Shown piece by piece: positions 8,878 through 15,822 of a stretch of 28,815 bases of DNA (the stretch's first letter is position 1; the number at the start of each line of letters is the position of its first letter). The stretch comes from a virus: the IMG/VR virus record IMGVR_UViG_3300008952_000228, positions 1 to 28,815 of that record. One strand, written 5' to 3'. The position numbers were made by a program, and so were the translations under genes. The notes under the pieces were generated by a model. The model saw only the letters and a list, made by a program, of their open reading frames with translations. It made no database searches and had not been told where the DNA came from.

Positions 8878-9702
8878 GGTTTATCTTGCTTTCTATCGCG
8901 CGCGACACCGCGTTGGCGGCTCGCTTGCTTTCGTGCTGGCGGAACGTCGTGTCAATAACGGCGAAGTTTGAACGGACAATCGGGTCAGAAGCGATATAGT
9001 CAGGGAGCCCGGCCCCCTTCATGGCGCGATGCTGCAAATACAACCGGACGGTTGCCCAGTTCTTCCGGCTTAGTTCGTATTGCTTCGCCTTCGCGGGCGA
9101 TTCTTTCGGGCACTCGTGGCAAGGTGTGGGCTGACCTTTCGCGCGACGCTGACGGACGCCTCGACGCTCTGCAAACGTCCCGGTTTTCGGGTCGAAGATA
9201 AAGGTTTTGCATGTCTTGCAGTCCGTGTTCGCGACCTGCGGATGCTCAAGCAGCAACCGAAGGCCGCTGATTAGTTTTTTTCGTCGGCGTCCGTCGTGCT
9301 AACGGGCTCGCCACCTGCTTCGGCGATTATCGCGTCCGCATAATTCTTGCCCTCTTTGTCGGTCGCGCCGGGTCGAAGGTCTGTCGCTTGTTGGCCGGAT
9401 ATTATCATGTAGAGCCGATTAAAGGGGACATAGCCCAGGCGTCGCACGTTCTCGAACGTGATGGGAACGGCGGTTCCTTTGTCGTCGACCTCCGACCAAT
9501 CGACCAAATGACGCTGAACTTGAGCGACAAACAAATGGACGGTTTTTTTGGAATCCGTCCGCCGGTTGACTTCCGCGTCCGTCGCCTCGACGTCCTCGGG
9601 AAGCATCGGCCGGTAACGGAATGACAATTCGTCGTGGAGCCCTTCCGCCGCCTCAATGTAGCCCTCGGTCGTGTAGCCGTCGTTGATGATGTTTCTCGAC
9701 AT
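8870..9702 (-). CDS. Tail assembly chaperone, G-T fusion made by -1 frameshift
   Basis: Long product of the chaperone locus, about 277 residues: 143 residues from the ATG at 9702, a -1 slip on A AAA AAC at 9274-9280, then LISGLR and the 128 residues of the downstream frame. That downstream frame has no ATG; its first possible start is TTG 9256, and no Shine-Dalgarno was seen, so fusion is the likely route of expression. The T part carries two CxxC pairs, CKTC and CHEC, about 30 residues apart, suggesting zinc binding, then a Lys/Arg-rich helical end. In siphophages the G and GT proteins coat the tape measure while the tail tube polymerises and are absent from the virion. Position between tail tube and tape measure fits that role. 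Confidence 0.8.
9251..9280 (-). promoter_or_regulatory. -1 ribosomal frameshift signal: slippery heptamer plus hairpin
   Basis: Minus strand reads GAA AAA AAC TAA in the zero frame, which contains the canonical heptamer A AAA AAC (9280-9274) directly before the stop. Four bases later, CAGCGGCCTTCGGTTGCTG (9269-9251) folds into a stem of seven to eight pairs including two G-U pairs, at a spacing just under the usual 5-9 bases. A slip of -1 leads straight into the Cys-rich frame with no stop. Confidence 0.85.
9271..9702 (-). CDS. Tail assembly chaperone, short (G) product
   Basis: In-frame product of 143 residues, MSRNIINDGYTTEGYIEAAE onward, ending DADEKN at TAA 9273-9271. The longer frame to 9798 would add Arg/Ser-rich residues that look like spacer translation. 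ATG 9702 is chosen because AAGG and the recurrent GCGAACCA box lie directly before it. Residues 30-110 look mixed alpha/beta and contain VHLFVAQVQRHLVDW. The acidic tail (TTDADEKN) spans the slip site. It should be the abundant form, with the fusion made in a minority of translation rounds, as in lambda G/GT. Confidence 0.8.
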   Translation of the reverse strand: MSRNIINDGYTTEGYIEAAEGLHDELSFRYRPMLPEDVEATDAEVNRRTDSKKTVHLFVAQVQRHLVDWSEVDDKGTAVPITFENVRRLGYVPFNRLYMIISGQQATDLRPGATDKEGKNYADAIIAEAGGEPVSTTDADEKN

Positions 9703-9703
9703 G

Positions 9704-9745
9704 TGGTTCGCCTTCTGGTTCGCTGGTTCGCTGGATTGGTTCGCT
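9704..9745 (-). repeat. Four GCGAACCA boxes upstream of the tail chaperone gene
   Basis: Plus-strand copies at 9704-9711 (TGGTTCGC), 9716-9724, 9724-9732 and 9737-9745 (TGGTTCGCT). The last copy reached by transcription is two bases from the chaperone ATG at 9702. The surrounding spacer, 9703-9823, holds no gene that I can support. A small hairpin (ACAGC/GCTGT, 9800-9813) lies near the tail tube stop, without a T-tract. Confidence 0.75.
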
Positions 9746-9823
9746 CGTCGTGTCGCCGGGGTTGCCTCGGACTCACGACGCGAACCGAACGCGAGCAAGA
9801 CAGCCCCGGCTGTGTCATGCGGT

Positions 9824-10705
9824 CTAGGTTTTCGTGACCTTGCACTCGCTGTTGGTGCCGTTGTCGAAGCAGTTTACCGTGATCGGCAGGTCTATTTCGC
9901 TCTTGCCGTCGACCGTGGCGCCATCTTTAGGGATCTTGCAATTCCCGAAATCGACGGTGTACGTCGTCGACCCGTCGTTGATGACCAGCGAGCCAGCCGC
10001 GCCCGCTATTGCCGCGTCGTACAGATCGGAATTGTCCGATGTGAACGGCGTGCCGACTGTCAGCGTGACCTCGCGATCCTGGGCCGGAATCTCGGAACGG
10101 GTCGTCGAGTTGTTGTATCGGTCGGCGTCCAGCATGTTGTCGATCACTAACTGGAACGACTTGAACTTGCGAGCAGTCGACAATAGAGTCAGCGTGCAGT
10201 CGCCCATGATGAACATGTTGTCGGTCACGAATGTCATGGCGGGGAACGTGCCCGCGTTCGCTTCCGATTCGCTTTCCGCCTCAAGGTCTAGCGACAGTTC
10301 AATCGGCTGACCGGCCGTCCCGCTGAATGTCGCTCGGGACACCCTTATGGCTGTGTACGTGTAGACCTTCGTGACCTTGTCGACACTCATAACGAACTCG
10401 CCGAGCGTGTCGGCAACGTCAGTTACTCCCGCCGCCGTGGCCCCGCCGAGAATATAGGGCAAGAAAAAGTCAATCTCACTGGCGGTCGGATGCAAGAGCA
10501 TTGGGCCTGATACGGCCTCTTGCGTTGCCCGGACGCGATAACTCAACCGGCTTCGAGTGCCGCGAAGTCCGGGACTGTGAACGTGCGTTTCGGTCGATTT
10601 AAGACCACACGACAACACCTCAATCCCGGTGCTCGAAACGTCAATCGGGGCGACGGTGTCAACGCCAACCTGTGCGGCATAGCCTTGGGCGGGAACGTCT
10701 GTCAT
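9824..10705 (-). CDS. Major tail tube protein (293 aa)
   Basis: A 293-residue beta-rich protein beginning MTDVPAQGYAAQVGVDTVAP. It has a threonine/serine-rich body, a central run LSLDLEAESESEANAG near residue 150, and an EVTLTVGTPF segment near residue 220 followed by an Ig-like C-terminal stretch. The start has an excellent Shine-Dalgarno, CAGGAG eight bases before ATG, fitting high expression. Position between a tail terminator candidate and the frameshifted chaperone is the standard place for the tube protein. The N-terminal 'V-G-V-D-T-V-A-P-I-D' pattern resembles tube proteins of the phage-tail-tube superfamily. Absence of a sheath gene makes a flexible, non-contractile tail the likely form. 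Confidence 0.75.
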   Translation of the reverse strand: MTDVPAQGYAAQVGVDTVAPIDVSSTGIEVLSCGLKSTETHVHSPGLRGTRSRLSYRVRATQEAVSGPMLLHPTASEIDFFLPYILGGATAAGVTDVADTLGEFVMSVDKVTKVYTYTAIRVSRATFSGTAGQPIELSLDLEAESESEANAGTFPAMTFVTDNMFIMGDCTLTLLSTARKFKSFQLVIDNMLDADRYNNSTTRSEIPAQDREVTLTVGTPFTSDNSDLYDAAIAGAAGSLVINDGSTTYTVDFGNCKIPKDGATVDGKSEIDLPITVNCFDNGTNSECKVTKT

Positions 10706-10720
10706 CTGGAAGGCTCCTGG

Positions 10721-11278
10721 TTAGGTTGCTTGCGTTGGTCTTGTTTTTCGGTGCCAAGCGCGGACCACAAACGCCGTTGCGTCATAACCCGCGTTGAAGG
10801 CGACCGGCTCAATGATTGGTTGGATTTCAATGTCGCATTTGTGGTAGTCGGCCAGTCCTCCAACCCGCTGATTGAGGAACTCGCCGATAGCTCTTTCGCG
10901 AAGATAGTGCAGTCTGTCGTGGCCTGATTCTAAATCTCGGTTCGTAGCGTTTGTCAATACCGTCAGCACGCCAAGGCCCCAGTCATCGCGGCCCGCCTCG
11001 ATGTTTTCGAGTTTCTCCGGGACCGGAACCATGAAGCAGCCGGGGTTGTCGACTCCGTCCGTCCAAGGAAACTTGCGGACGTAAAAGTTGGCGTCTGGAA
11101 TCGTGAACACGGCCGAACTCGACGCGCCGAAGCTCGACAGGTAAATCGCGGAAACCCGCTCGGCGAGGGTGACCCAGTTTGAAGATGCCACTAGGCTCGC
11201 TCCGTATCCCAAAGTAACCAGCTTGTAGATGTCCGAGAACGTACCGAATCCGAGCGATACGAGCGGTGATATAGCCAC
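10721..11278 (-). CDS. Putative tail terminator / neck protein (185 aa)
   Basis: A 185-residue protein starting at GTG 11278, directly after the TAA of the fibre-like gene, with GAGG nine bases upstream. Residues 75-110 (DNPGCFMVPVPEKLENIEAG) and the following LGVLTVLTNATNRDL look like an alpha/beta fold. A helix (RLHYLRERAIGEFLNQR) follows near residue 125. The gene directly before the tail tube gene normally encodes the tail terminator or completion protein that caps the tube at the head end, so that role is inferred. No diagnostic motif was recognised. Fifteen bases separate it from the tail tube start. Confidence 0.55.
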   Translation of the reverse strand: MAISPLVSLGFGTFSDIYKLVTLGYGASLVASSNWVTLAERVSAIYLSSFGASSSAVFTIPDANFYVRKFPWTDGVDNPGCFMVPVPEKLENIEAGRDDWGLGVLTVLTNATNRDLESGHDRLHYLRERAIGEFLNQRVGGLADYHKCDIEIQPIIEPVAFNAGYDATAFVVRAWHRKTRPTQAT

Positions 11279-12550
11279 TTATGTCGCCCTCGTTATCGAG
11301 GTCGGCGTCGTGGCATCGTCTAGTGTATACGTCGCCGCCGTTGTCGATCCGTCGCGCTTGTACACCGATTTGGTCGTGGATACGATAGCGAACTCGCTCA
11401 CGCTTTGGCAAATCTCGTACAGAGCCTGCGCGACGGTAAACGTCGCACCGTCAGCGGCATAGGACTCGGTCATTGCCGTCGTGAGTACACCATTTGAAAT
11501 CTGCGACACCGGATGAACGTGCGTTGACAAGATGACAAACTCATCATTATCTGCTGGTATCGACGTTAGTGCCTCGTCCAGCGTAATCGTTCCGTTTGCG
11601 TTGGCGAAATCTGCGATAGGCTTAGCCTGTCCAGCAAGCGATCCTGAAGTGAACACCAGGACGCAATCGTTCCAGAAGTCGTCAGCCTCTGTCAGGTCGG
11701 TATTGAATACCGTCGTTGTCGCCGCCGCACCTGGGTCATTAATCGCACTCTCGGACACGCTGACCGACTGCTTGACTTGTCGCATGTACTTGGCGGCACT
11801 ATTGGCGACGTTGTGTGCTGCTTTGGTGAGCACCTCGTCCCAGATGTCATCCACCAGCTGGGCGCTCGATGTGAAGAACGCAACAAGCCCGTCGTTCACT
11901 TCGCTTTGAACTTCTGCATCCCAGGCCGCATTCCAAGGCATCGTACAACCCGTGAATCCGTATCCTGAGCCGCCGTCGAAGGCAAGCTCGGCATTGTTGG
12001 CCGCCGTCGCGTCATCGCTGATTGAGACAACGTCTACCTCTGGCTTGGTCGTGGTTGCTGAAAGCGTGACCGCCGTGCCAAGCCAAGATCCGACATCGAC
12101 ACGAGCATTCGCATCACCAGTAGGCAGCCCGCCGTTTGCCCCTGCCGCCGCATTGGGCAACGCCGACAAGCCAAACCGAGTAGCATCCTGATAATCCACG
12201 GCATCTAATTCGTACTCAATTCGCACCGGCACCATGTTCGCCGCACCGTAAAGCACGACGACCGCATTTGCCACGCCACTTGCGATCACGGCATCAGGGA
12301 CGTGGAACTCGTATTCGCCACCAGCACCGCTCGACGACTCGATAAACCCGCCGCTCGTCCATGTTCCGGCGGTCGCTGTGGCAAGCGTAATCGTCGTCCA
12401 TGTCGATGAACCGGCCCGCTTGTATTTGGCTGCGAGGGATGCGGTATTGAACAGGATGCCGGTGAGCCCGGCACCCGTTGCAGAAGATGAATCGTCTAGC
12501 ACGATCTGCTCGATATGCGATGTCGTTCCGACTTTGATCTTGCGTTTCAT
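11279..12550 (-). CDS. Fibre-like / receptor-binding protein (423 aa)
   Basis: The start is taken at ATG 12550 (MKRKIKVGTTSHIEQ), one base after the beta-helix gene; the longer frame runs back into that gene. The N-terminal 110 residues (HIEQIVLDDSSSATGAGLTG, then YKRAG, WTTITLATATAGTW, GGEYEFHVPDAVI) resemble the Ig-like N-terminal domain of BppU-type upper baseplate proteins and other tail fibre proteins. The middle contains helices around WNAAWDAEVQSEVNDGLVAF and VLTKAAHNVANSAAKY; the end is beta-rich with a TTAATYTLDDATTPTSITRA close. A tail fibre or adsorption role is inferred. It lies with the beta-helix gene in a block of visibly lower GC, and its placement before the tail tube gene is unusual for a fibre. 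Confidence 0.65.
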   Translation of the reverse strand: MKRKIKVGTTSHIEQIVLDDSSSATGAGLTGILFNTASLAAKYKRAGSSTWTTITLATATAGTWTSGGFIESSSGAGGEYEFHVPDAVIASGVANAVVVLYGAANMVPVRIEYELDAVDYQDATRFGLSALPNAAAGANGGLPTGDANARVDVGSWLGTAVTLSATTTKPEVDVVSISDDATAANNAELAFDGGSGYGFTGCTMPWNAAWDAEVQSEVNDGLVAFFTSSAQLVDDIWDEVLTKAAHNVANSAAKYMRQVKQSVSVSESAINDPGAAATTTVFNTDLTEADDFWNDCVLVFTSGSLAGQAKPIADFANANGTITLDEALTSIPADNDEFVILSTHVHPVSQISNGVLTTAMTESYAADGATFTVAQALYEICQSVSEFAIVSTTKSVYKRDGSTTAATYTLDDATTPTSITRAT

Positions 12551-12551
12551 C

Positions 12552-13667
12552 TTAGTACCCGCCTCGCATGTTGGATCGCCGGAGCATAGATGCGGCACCA
12601 CCCGCCGGATCGGCTTGCAGACCGCCGATATTATCATTCAGGGCACCAGCCTTGGCGTCGATTGAAAGCGCCCCTGAGACGAGCGAGAAGTCCCCTGACG
12701 CGGCGTCTGTATATGGGTCCGAAGTCTCGTCCACGTCTGACGCCCGCAAATCCAATCCGATAGAGAATATGCTGTAGTCAGACGTGTTGCTGTAGAATCC
12801 GTTGCTTCCGATAGCTTTGATTGACGCCCCCGAAACTGTTTTGACACCAACGCAACTCGTGCCGCCAAAGTTGGTGACCAGATTGTCGGTGATGATCAAA
12901 TTGTCATAGGACAAGTGATTCGTCTCGACTCCGTGTGTATTCGTTGGCTGGGACGCCCCCTTACCGTTGATAGTGTTATTTGTCACCCGCACATTAGACG
13001 TGACGAGGAAAACATGCGTTTCACTGTTTCCCTCGATGACATTTCCGTCGATAACAGAACCGGAGCTAGACGTGTAGACCCCTTTGCCTGTGCAATTCTC
13101 GATTCGGCTGCCAGTTAAAAAGCAACCTACGCCCGACAGATTGACGCCGTCCACGCCACTCCCGCCCGAATCTCGGAAGTAGCAATTCGTAATCGTCGAA
13201 TACTGACCGACGCGGATCATGTCTGTTCCGGGGTTGCTGTAAACCTCACAATCCCGAAGCATCCATGACGAGCCCGTTATACCCATCGACCCCGTCGATC
13301 CGTGGAAAACGCCACCCTTTATCGTCACGTATCCGGGCAGGCTGGTCACTGACCAAAATGTCGAGACCGCAGAGTTTCCGTCCCACTCGAAACCAGTAGC
13401 CGTAGTCAGGTCAGGTAGCGTCACGGTTATTGATCCGCCGTTATCCCAAGACTCGATCACAAGGTGCGAGGTTGCATTAGTTCCGCCAAATCCGGTATTC
13501 CACGTTATCGCTGCGGCAAAAACCTCGGCCGCCGTATTGGCAACCTTGATTACATCGCCGCCCGTCGAATTGTCGATTGCCTTCTGTATCGTCTTCCAGG
13601 GGTTACCGCTAGATCCGGCCCCCGTAGAGTCGTCGCCCGTGCTGTAGTCGATATAGTAAGTCGCCAC
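12552..13667 (-). CDS. Right-handed beta-helix tailspike-like protein (371 aa)
   Basis: The start is GTG 13667, sharing a base with the upstream TAG (TAGTG), with GGAGG seven bases away. The protein begins MATYYIDYSTGDDSTGAGSS followed by GNPWKTIQKAID, the usual N-terminal cap of pectate-lyase-like beta-helix proteins. Residues 70-300 contain successive rungs: VTIKGGVFHGS, SWMLRDCEVYSNPG, STITNCYFRDSGG, CFLTGSRIENCTGKG, SVIDGNVIEGN, VRVTNNTINGKG and LIITDNLVTNFGG. The Asn ladder and turn pattern are clear. Phage beta-helix proteins of this kind act as tailspikes that bind or cut surface polysaccharides. No catalytic residues could be assigned, so binding alone is possible. The short C-terminus is Arg/Gly-rich. 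Confidence 0.75.
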   Translation of the reverse strand: MATYYIDYSTGDDSTGAGSSGNPWKTIQKAIDNSTGGDVIKVANTAAEVFAAAITWNTGFGGTNATSHLVIESWDNGGSITVTLPDLTTATGFEWDGNSAVSTFWSVTSLPGYVTIKGGVFHGSTGSMGITGSSWMLRDCEVYSNPGTDMIRVGQYSTITNCYFRDSGGSGVDGVNLSGVGCFLTGSRIENCTGKGVYTSSSGSVIDGNVIEGNSETHVFLVTSNVRVTNNTINGKGASQPTNTHGVETNHLSYDNLIITDNLVTNFGGTSCVGVKTVSGASIKAIGSNGFYSNTSDYSIFSIGLDLRASDVDETSDPYTDAASGDFSLVSGALSIDAKAGALNDNIGGLQADPAGGAASMLRRSNMRGGY

Positions 13668-14221
13668 TATCCTGCCTCCAACGTCGTCGCACTCGCTCGC
13701 AGTGCCGCCACTAGTGCCGTCCGATCACCCGCCGCGACTGCCGCGTTGATGCCGCTGTTTTGCTCAGCCGCCCATTGCTGCTCTAGCGTCTGCTGATCTT
13801 GCACTGTTCTAGCTGCTGTCATATCCGCCAGTGTTACAGCCCGCTCTATCGCGTCCTGAGCAGGAGACACCGTCGAGCGACCGACACCGAGAAGAACAGC
13901 CCTGACCGTCGCGTCTGGATACTGGGTCAGGATGCTCTGATTGCCGTCAGTCGAGAAGTCCGCACCTTGCCCTTCGAGGACTCGCAGGAACGACTTGAGC
14001 AATTCATTCGCGCCTGACTGCACGGTCGTGATAACCGAACTTGGATCGATGGACGCCGCCTCCAACACGGCCATAACCTCGCCCGCCTGTTTGCGACCAG
14101 TGTGCATTTGCGTGACCGTCGCGGCATTCAGGGCGTCGATAGCCCCTTGGTCGTTTCCGGCGTCGAATGCGGCCTTGGCAGCCGCGTCTGAGTTGATCAA
14201 GTCTAGTAGTTGCTGGCTCAT
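13667..14221 (-). CDS. Hypothetical protein of the neck/tailspike block (184 aa)
   Basis: A 184-residue, mostly helical, Ala-rich acidic protein beginning MSQQLLDLINSDAAAKAAFD. A recurring style A-x-x-A-x-D-A-L-N-A is seen at residues 20-35, and AAVAAGDRTALVAALRASAT near the end. The start follows AGGA at seven bases. It lies two bases after the gpG-like gene and overlaps the beta-helix gene by one base, so it is coupled to both. No membrane segment or enzyme motif. I recall related small proteins in planctomycete phage neck regions but know no function; a structural or chaperone role for the tailspike is a guess. Confidence 0.65.
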   Translation of the reverse strand: MSQQLLDLINSDAAAKAAFDAGNDQGAIDALNAATVTQMHTGRKQAGEVMAVLEAASIDPSSVITTVQSGANELLKSFLRVLEGQGADFSTDGNQSILTQYPDATVRAVLLGVGRSTVSPAQDAIERAVTLADMTAARTVQDQQTLEQQWAAEQNSGINAAVAAGDRTALVAALRASATTLEAG

Positions 14222-14222
14222 T

Positions 14223-14666
14223 TCATATTCCTAATTGGCCCGAAACGGCGTCGGCGATGATCTGTTCGCAGACGTCCAGCGCCCCTTCGGTCGGGGCCAG
14301 ATATTCGCGCTGCGGGATGTTGAACGGCGGATAGCCGAAGTTGTGGACTGCGGCGCCAGGGATGCCGCCAAGTTGGACGTTCTTGTCTATTCCGATTGAG
14401 AACTCCAGCGGGTGCCAAAACGTCACATGGCCCGGACCACGGCCCGTCGCTGCTATCCTGAGTGATCCTGTCTCAATCAATAGCGGGTGCCCGTCGCCAG
14501 CGTGTGCCCTCGGCGGCCACGTCGCACCGTCAGGGCCCGAAGCCGTCAGAAAGTTCTGATCGATAGAATCGAGCACGACTTGGCGACAATCTCGGAACGC
14601 TTCGGCCAAGTCCGGGTTCTGTGTCGTTTCCAGAACAAAGTCGATGTTGAGATTCAATCGAGACAT
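14223..14666 (-). CDS. Tail completion / gpG-like virion morphogenesis protein (147 aa)
   Basis: The start is set at ATG 14666 (MSRLNLNIDFVLET), which overlaps the preceding TGA by one base; a longer frame starts seven codons earlier inside that gene. The layout matches the Mu gpG / P2 gpS family: an N-terminal helix, a W-P-P turn (ATWPPRAHAGDGHPLL), then the diagnostic LIETGSLRIAATG near residue 70, a beta segment, and the C-terminal FGYPPFNIPQREYL near residue 115. Members act in head-tail joining or tail completion. The position after the head closure candidate agrees. The 147-residue length is normal for the family. Which connector step it performs cannot be told from sequence alone. Confidence 0.7.
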   Translation of the reverse strand: MSRLNLNIDFVLETTQNPDLAEAFRDCRQVVLDSIDQNFLTASGPDGATWPPRAHAGDGHPLLIETGSLRIAATGRGPGHVTFWHPLEFSIGIDKNVQLGGIPGAAVHNFGYPPFNIPQREYLAPTEGALDVCEQIIADAVSGQLGI

Positions 14667-14980
14667 CACGAAACCTGCTTCCGGCAAATCAGCCGATGCT
14701 GGGCGTCGTCGCCTCGGTGGGCCGCGCCAATAATCGAATAAGTGACCGAGTCAAAAAGAAGCGTATCACCTTGCGGGGACGCTTGGCCCGTCGTGATCCC
14801 CCAGACGACGAACACGCGGTCGGAAGGCGAGACGCCCGGCGTGCCAGTCAGGTCGGACCTGTTGATTTCGGCCGGGAAGCAGTTTACGGCTTGGCCCGCG
14901 CCACCCTTCGGCGTGTACGTGCCAGCCCCGACGCCGTCAACATATTGATGGTCGCCCGAGTAGTCGACGGTCCAGGCCAT
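14666..14980 (-). CDS. Putative head closure / head-tail adaptor protein (104 aa)
   Basis: The start is ATG 14980 (MAWTVDYSGDHQYVDG), which overlaps the previous stop by one base (TAATG); the longer frame contains a Lys/Arg-rich prefix read from the upstream gene. The protein is beta-rich, with DRVFVVWG near residue 58, then GDTLLFDSVTYSIIGAAHRG and a C-terminal RLICRKQV. A small beta-barrel with the pattern 'P-x-G-D-x-L-x-x-D-x-V-x-Y-x-I' is typical of head closure proteins of HK97/SPP1-type phages, where it stops DNA leakage at the connector. The call rests on this pattern and on gene order between the capsid and gpG-like genes. Confidence 0.55.
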   Translation of the reverse strand: MAWTVDYSGDHQYVDGVGAGTYTPKGGAGQAVNCFPAEINRSDLTGTPGVSPSDRVFVVWGITTGQASPQGDTLLFDSVTYSIIGAAHRGDDAQHRLICRKQVS

Positions 14981-15213
14981 TATCGAACCTCGCTGATAAT
15001 GACTCCGGGGCTGATTCGATTGAGCGCATCGTCTATCTGTTTTAGTTCCGCGTACAGAGAATCCTTGTAGCCTTGGTGGTCGATATGCACGCCCGGCCCC
15101 GTGGAGTTCGGCAAGCCGCCAGCCGTCGAAGACGACAGCGCCGCCACTTCCGTCAGGATGGCATCGCGCCGAGACAACAGGTCTGCCTTTGACTGGGTCG
15201 TGCTTTTCGCCAT
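14980..15213 (-). CDS. Small coiled-coil neck-region protein (77 aa)
   Basis: The start is chosen at ATG 15213 (MAKSTTQSKADLLSRRDAIL), with GTGGAG eight bases upstream that overlaps the stop of the previous gene. Two helical stretches (residues 8-28 and 48-68, YKDSLYAELKQIDDALNRI) flank a Gly/Ser/Pro loop with SSSTAGGLPNSTGPGV. The C-terminus ends PGVIISEVR. It is coupled to the head closure candidate. Similar 70-90 residue helical proteins are frequent next to phage connectors; none of the named families (such as gpW) fits well enough to assert. Confidence 0.65.
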   Translation of the reverse strand: MAKSTTQSKADLLSRRDAILTEVAALSSSTAGGLPNSTGPGVHIDHQGYKDSLYAELKQIDDALNRISPGVIISEVR

Positions 15214-15218
15214 TGGAT

Positions 15219-15722
15219 CTACTCCACGATGACAACGGGCGTCCAGTTGTATCTGTGCCGCAATGCCCGCTTGATGTTCAGCTCGTCGCACGCCTTGCGA
15301 ATCGCGTCCGGGGCGCTGGGGGCTTCGACTTCTAGAGGGCCGATTTCGCTGGACTTCCCGCCGATGCCTGTCTTTGCAGTCATGCGAAAGCGTCGCAGAG
15401 GTGTCGGGATGCCGTTTTCCTTTCGGAATCGGTAGCGATCCACGGTTGCGGCTTGGGCGTCGTTTGGATACGCCTTGCCGACCATCGCCTCAACATCCGA
15501 CGGACGGATGATTTGATCCTCGATAATCGGCTCCGGGGCGGCGGGTGCTGGCGGGTCGATCAGTTCGAACTCATGCCGCTCGATGAATTGCGCCTCTTCG
15601 GTTTCGTCGACGTTATTCAATTCGGCCGCTTTGTTTTTGGCCTCAATCTCGGCTTTGCGAGCGTCGGCGCGTGCCTGGGCACGCTTGGCCTTCTCTTCTT
15701 GGGTCAGTCGTTTGGTTGCCAT
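15219..15722 (-). CDS. Putative head-tail connector or accessory head protein (167 aa)
   Basis: Start ATG 15722 (MATKRLTQEEKAKRAQAR) is favoured because the AGCGAACCA box lies directly upstream and the longer frame would read through the spacer and the capsid gene's end. Residues 2-38 are a highly charged helix (K, R, E, A), residues 40-75 an acidic/Pro linker, and residues 85-167 a compact alpha/beta domain with TVDRYRFRKENGIPTPLRRF and PDAIRKACDELNIKRALRHR. It is the first gene after the capsid gene, separated by a spacer with a terminator-like hairpin. Position suggests a connector or neck protein; no family was recognised. Confidence 0.65.
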   Translation of the reverse strand: MATKRLTQEEKAKRAQARADARKAEIEAKNKAAELNNVDETEEAQFIERHEFELIDPPAPAAPEPIIEDQIIRPSDVEAMVGKAYPNDAQAATVDRYRFRKENGIPTPLRRFRMTAKTGIGGKSSEIGPLEVEAPSAPDAIRKACDELNIKRALRHRYNWTPVVIVE

Positions 15723-15731
15723 TGGTTCGCT
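15720..15731 (-). promoter_or_regulatory. AGCGAACCA start box (copy at gene 15219-15722)
   Basis: Minus strand AGCGAACCAATG. The GGAG of other copies is replaced by GAA, so no strong Shine-Dalgarno is present and the box itself is the conserved part. Confidence 0.65.
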
Positions 15732-15740
15732 TTCGTTGGT

Positions 15741-15770
15741 GAAAATAGCCGAGGCACGTCGGGGCCTCGG
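15741..15770 (-). terminator. Terminator-like hairpin after the capsid gene
   Basis: On the minus strand CCGAGGC and GCCTCGG (seven perfect pairs, loop of eight bases) are followed by CTATTTTC. The T-tract is short, so termination is probably partial. A second small hairpin, TAGCGG/CCGCTA, overlaps the capsid stop codon. The 100-base spacer (15723-15822) holds no supported gene. Confidence 0.55.
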
Positions 15771-15822
15771 TGTATGTCGTCGCCCGACTCGACAGCCGCC
15801 CGTGAGATAGCGGCAAACACCG

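Noticed and set aside
8275-8958. 227-residue plus-strand open frame
   Set aside because: Antisense of the tape measure N-terminus; Arg/Leu-rich, no ribosome site, no recognisable domain.
9405-9845. 146-residue minus-strand frame over the chaperone gene and its upstream spacer
   Set aside because: Arg/Thr/Ser-rich shadow in another frame; the chaperone frame has the ribosome site and the frameshift signal.
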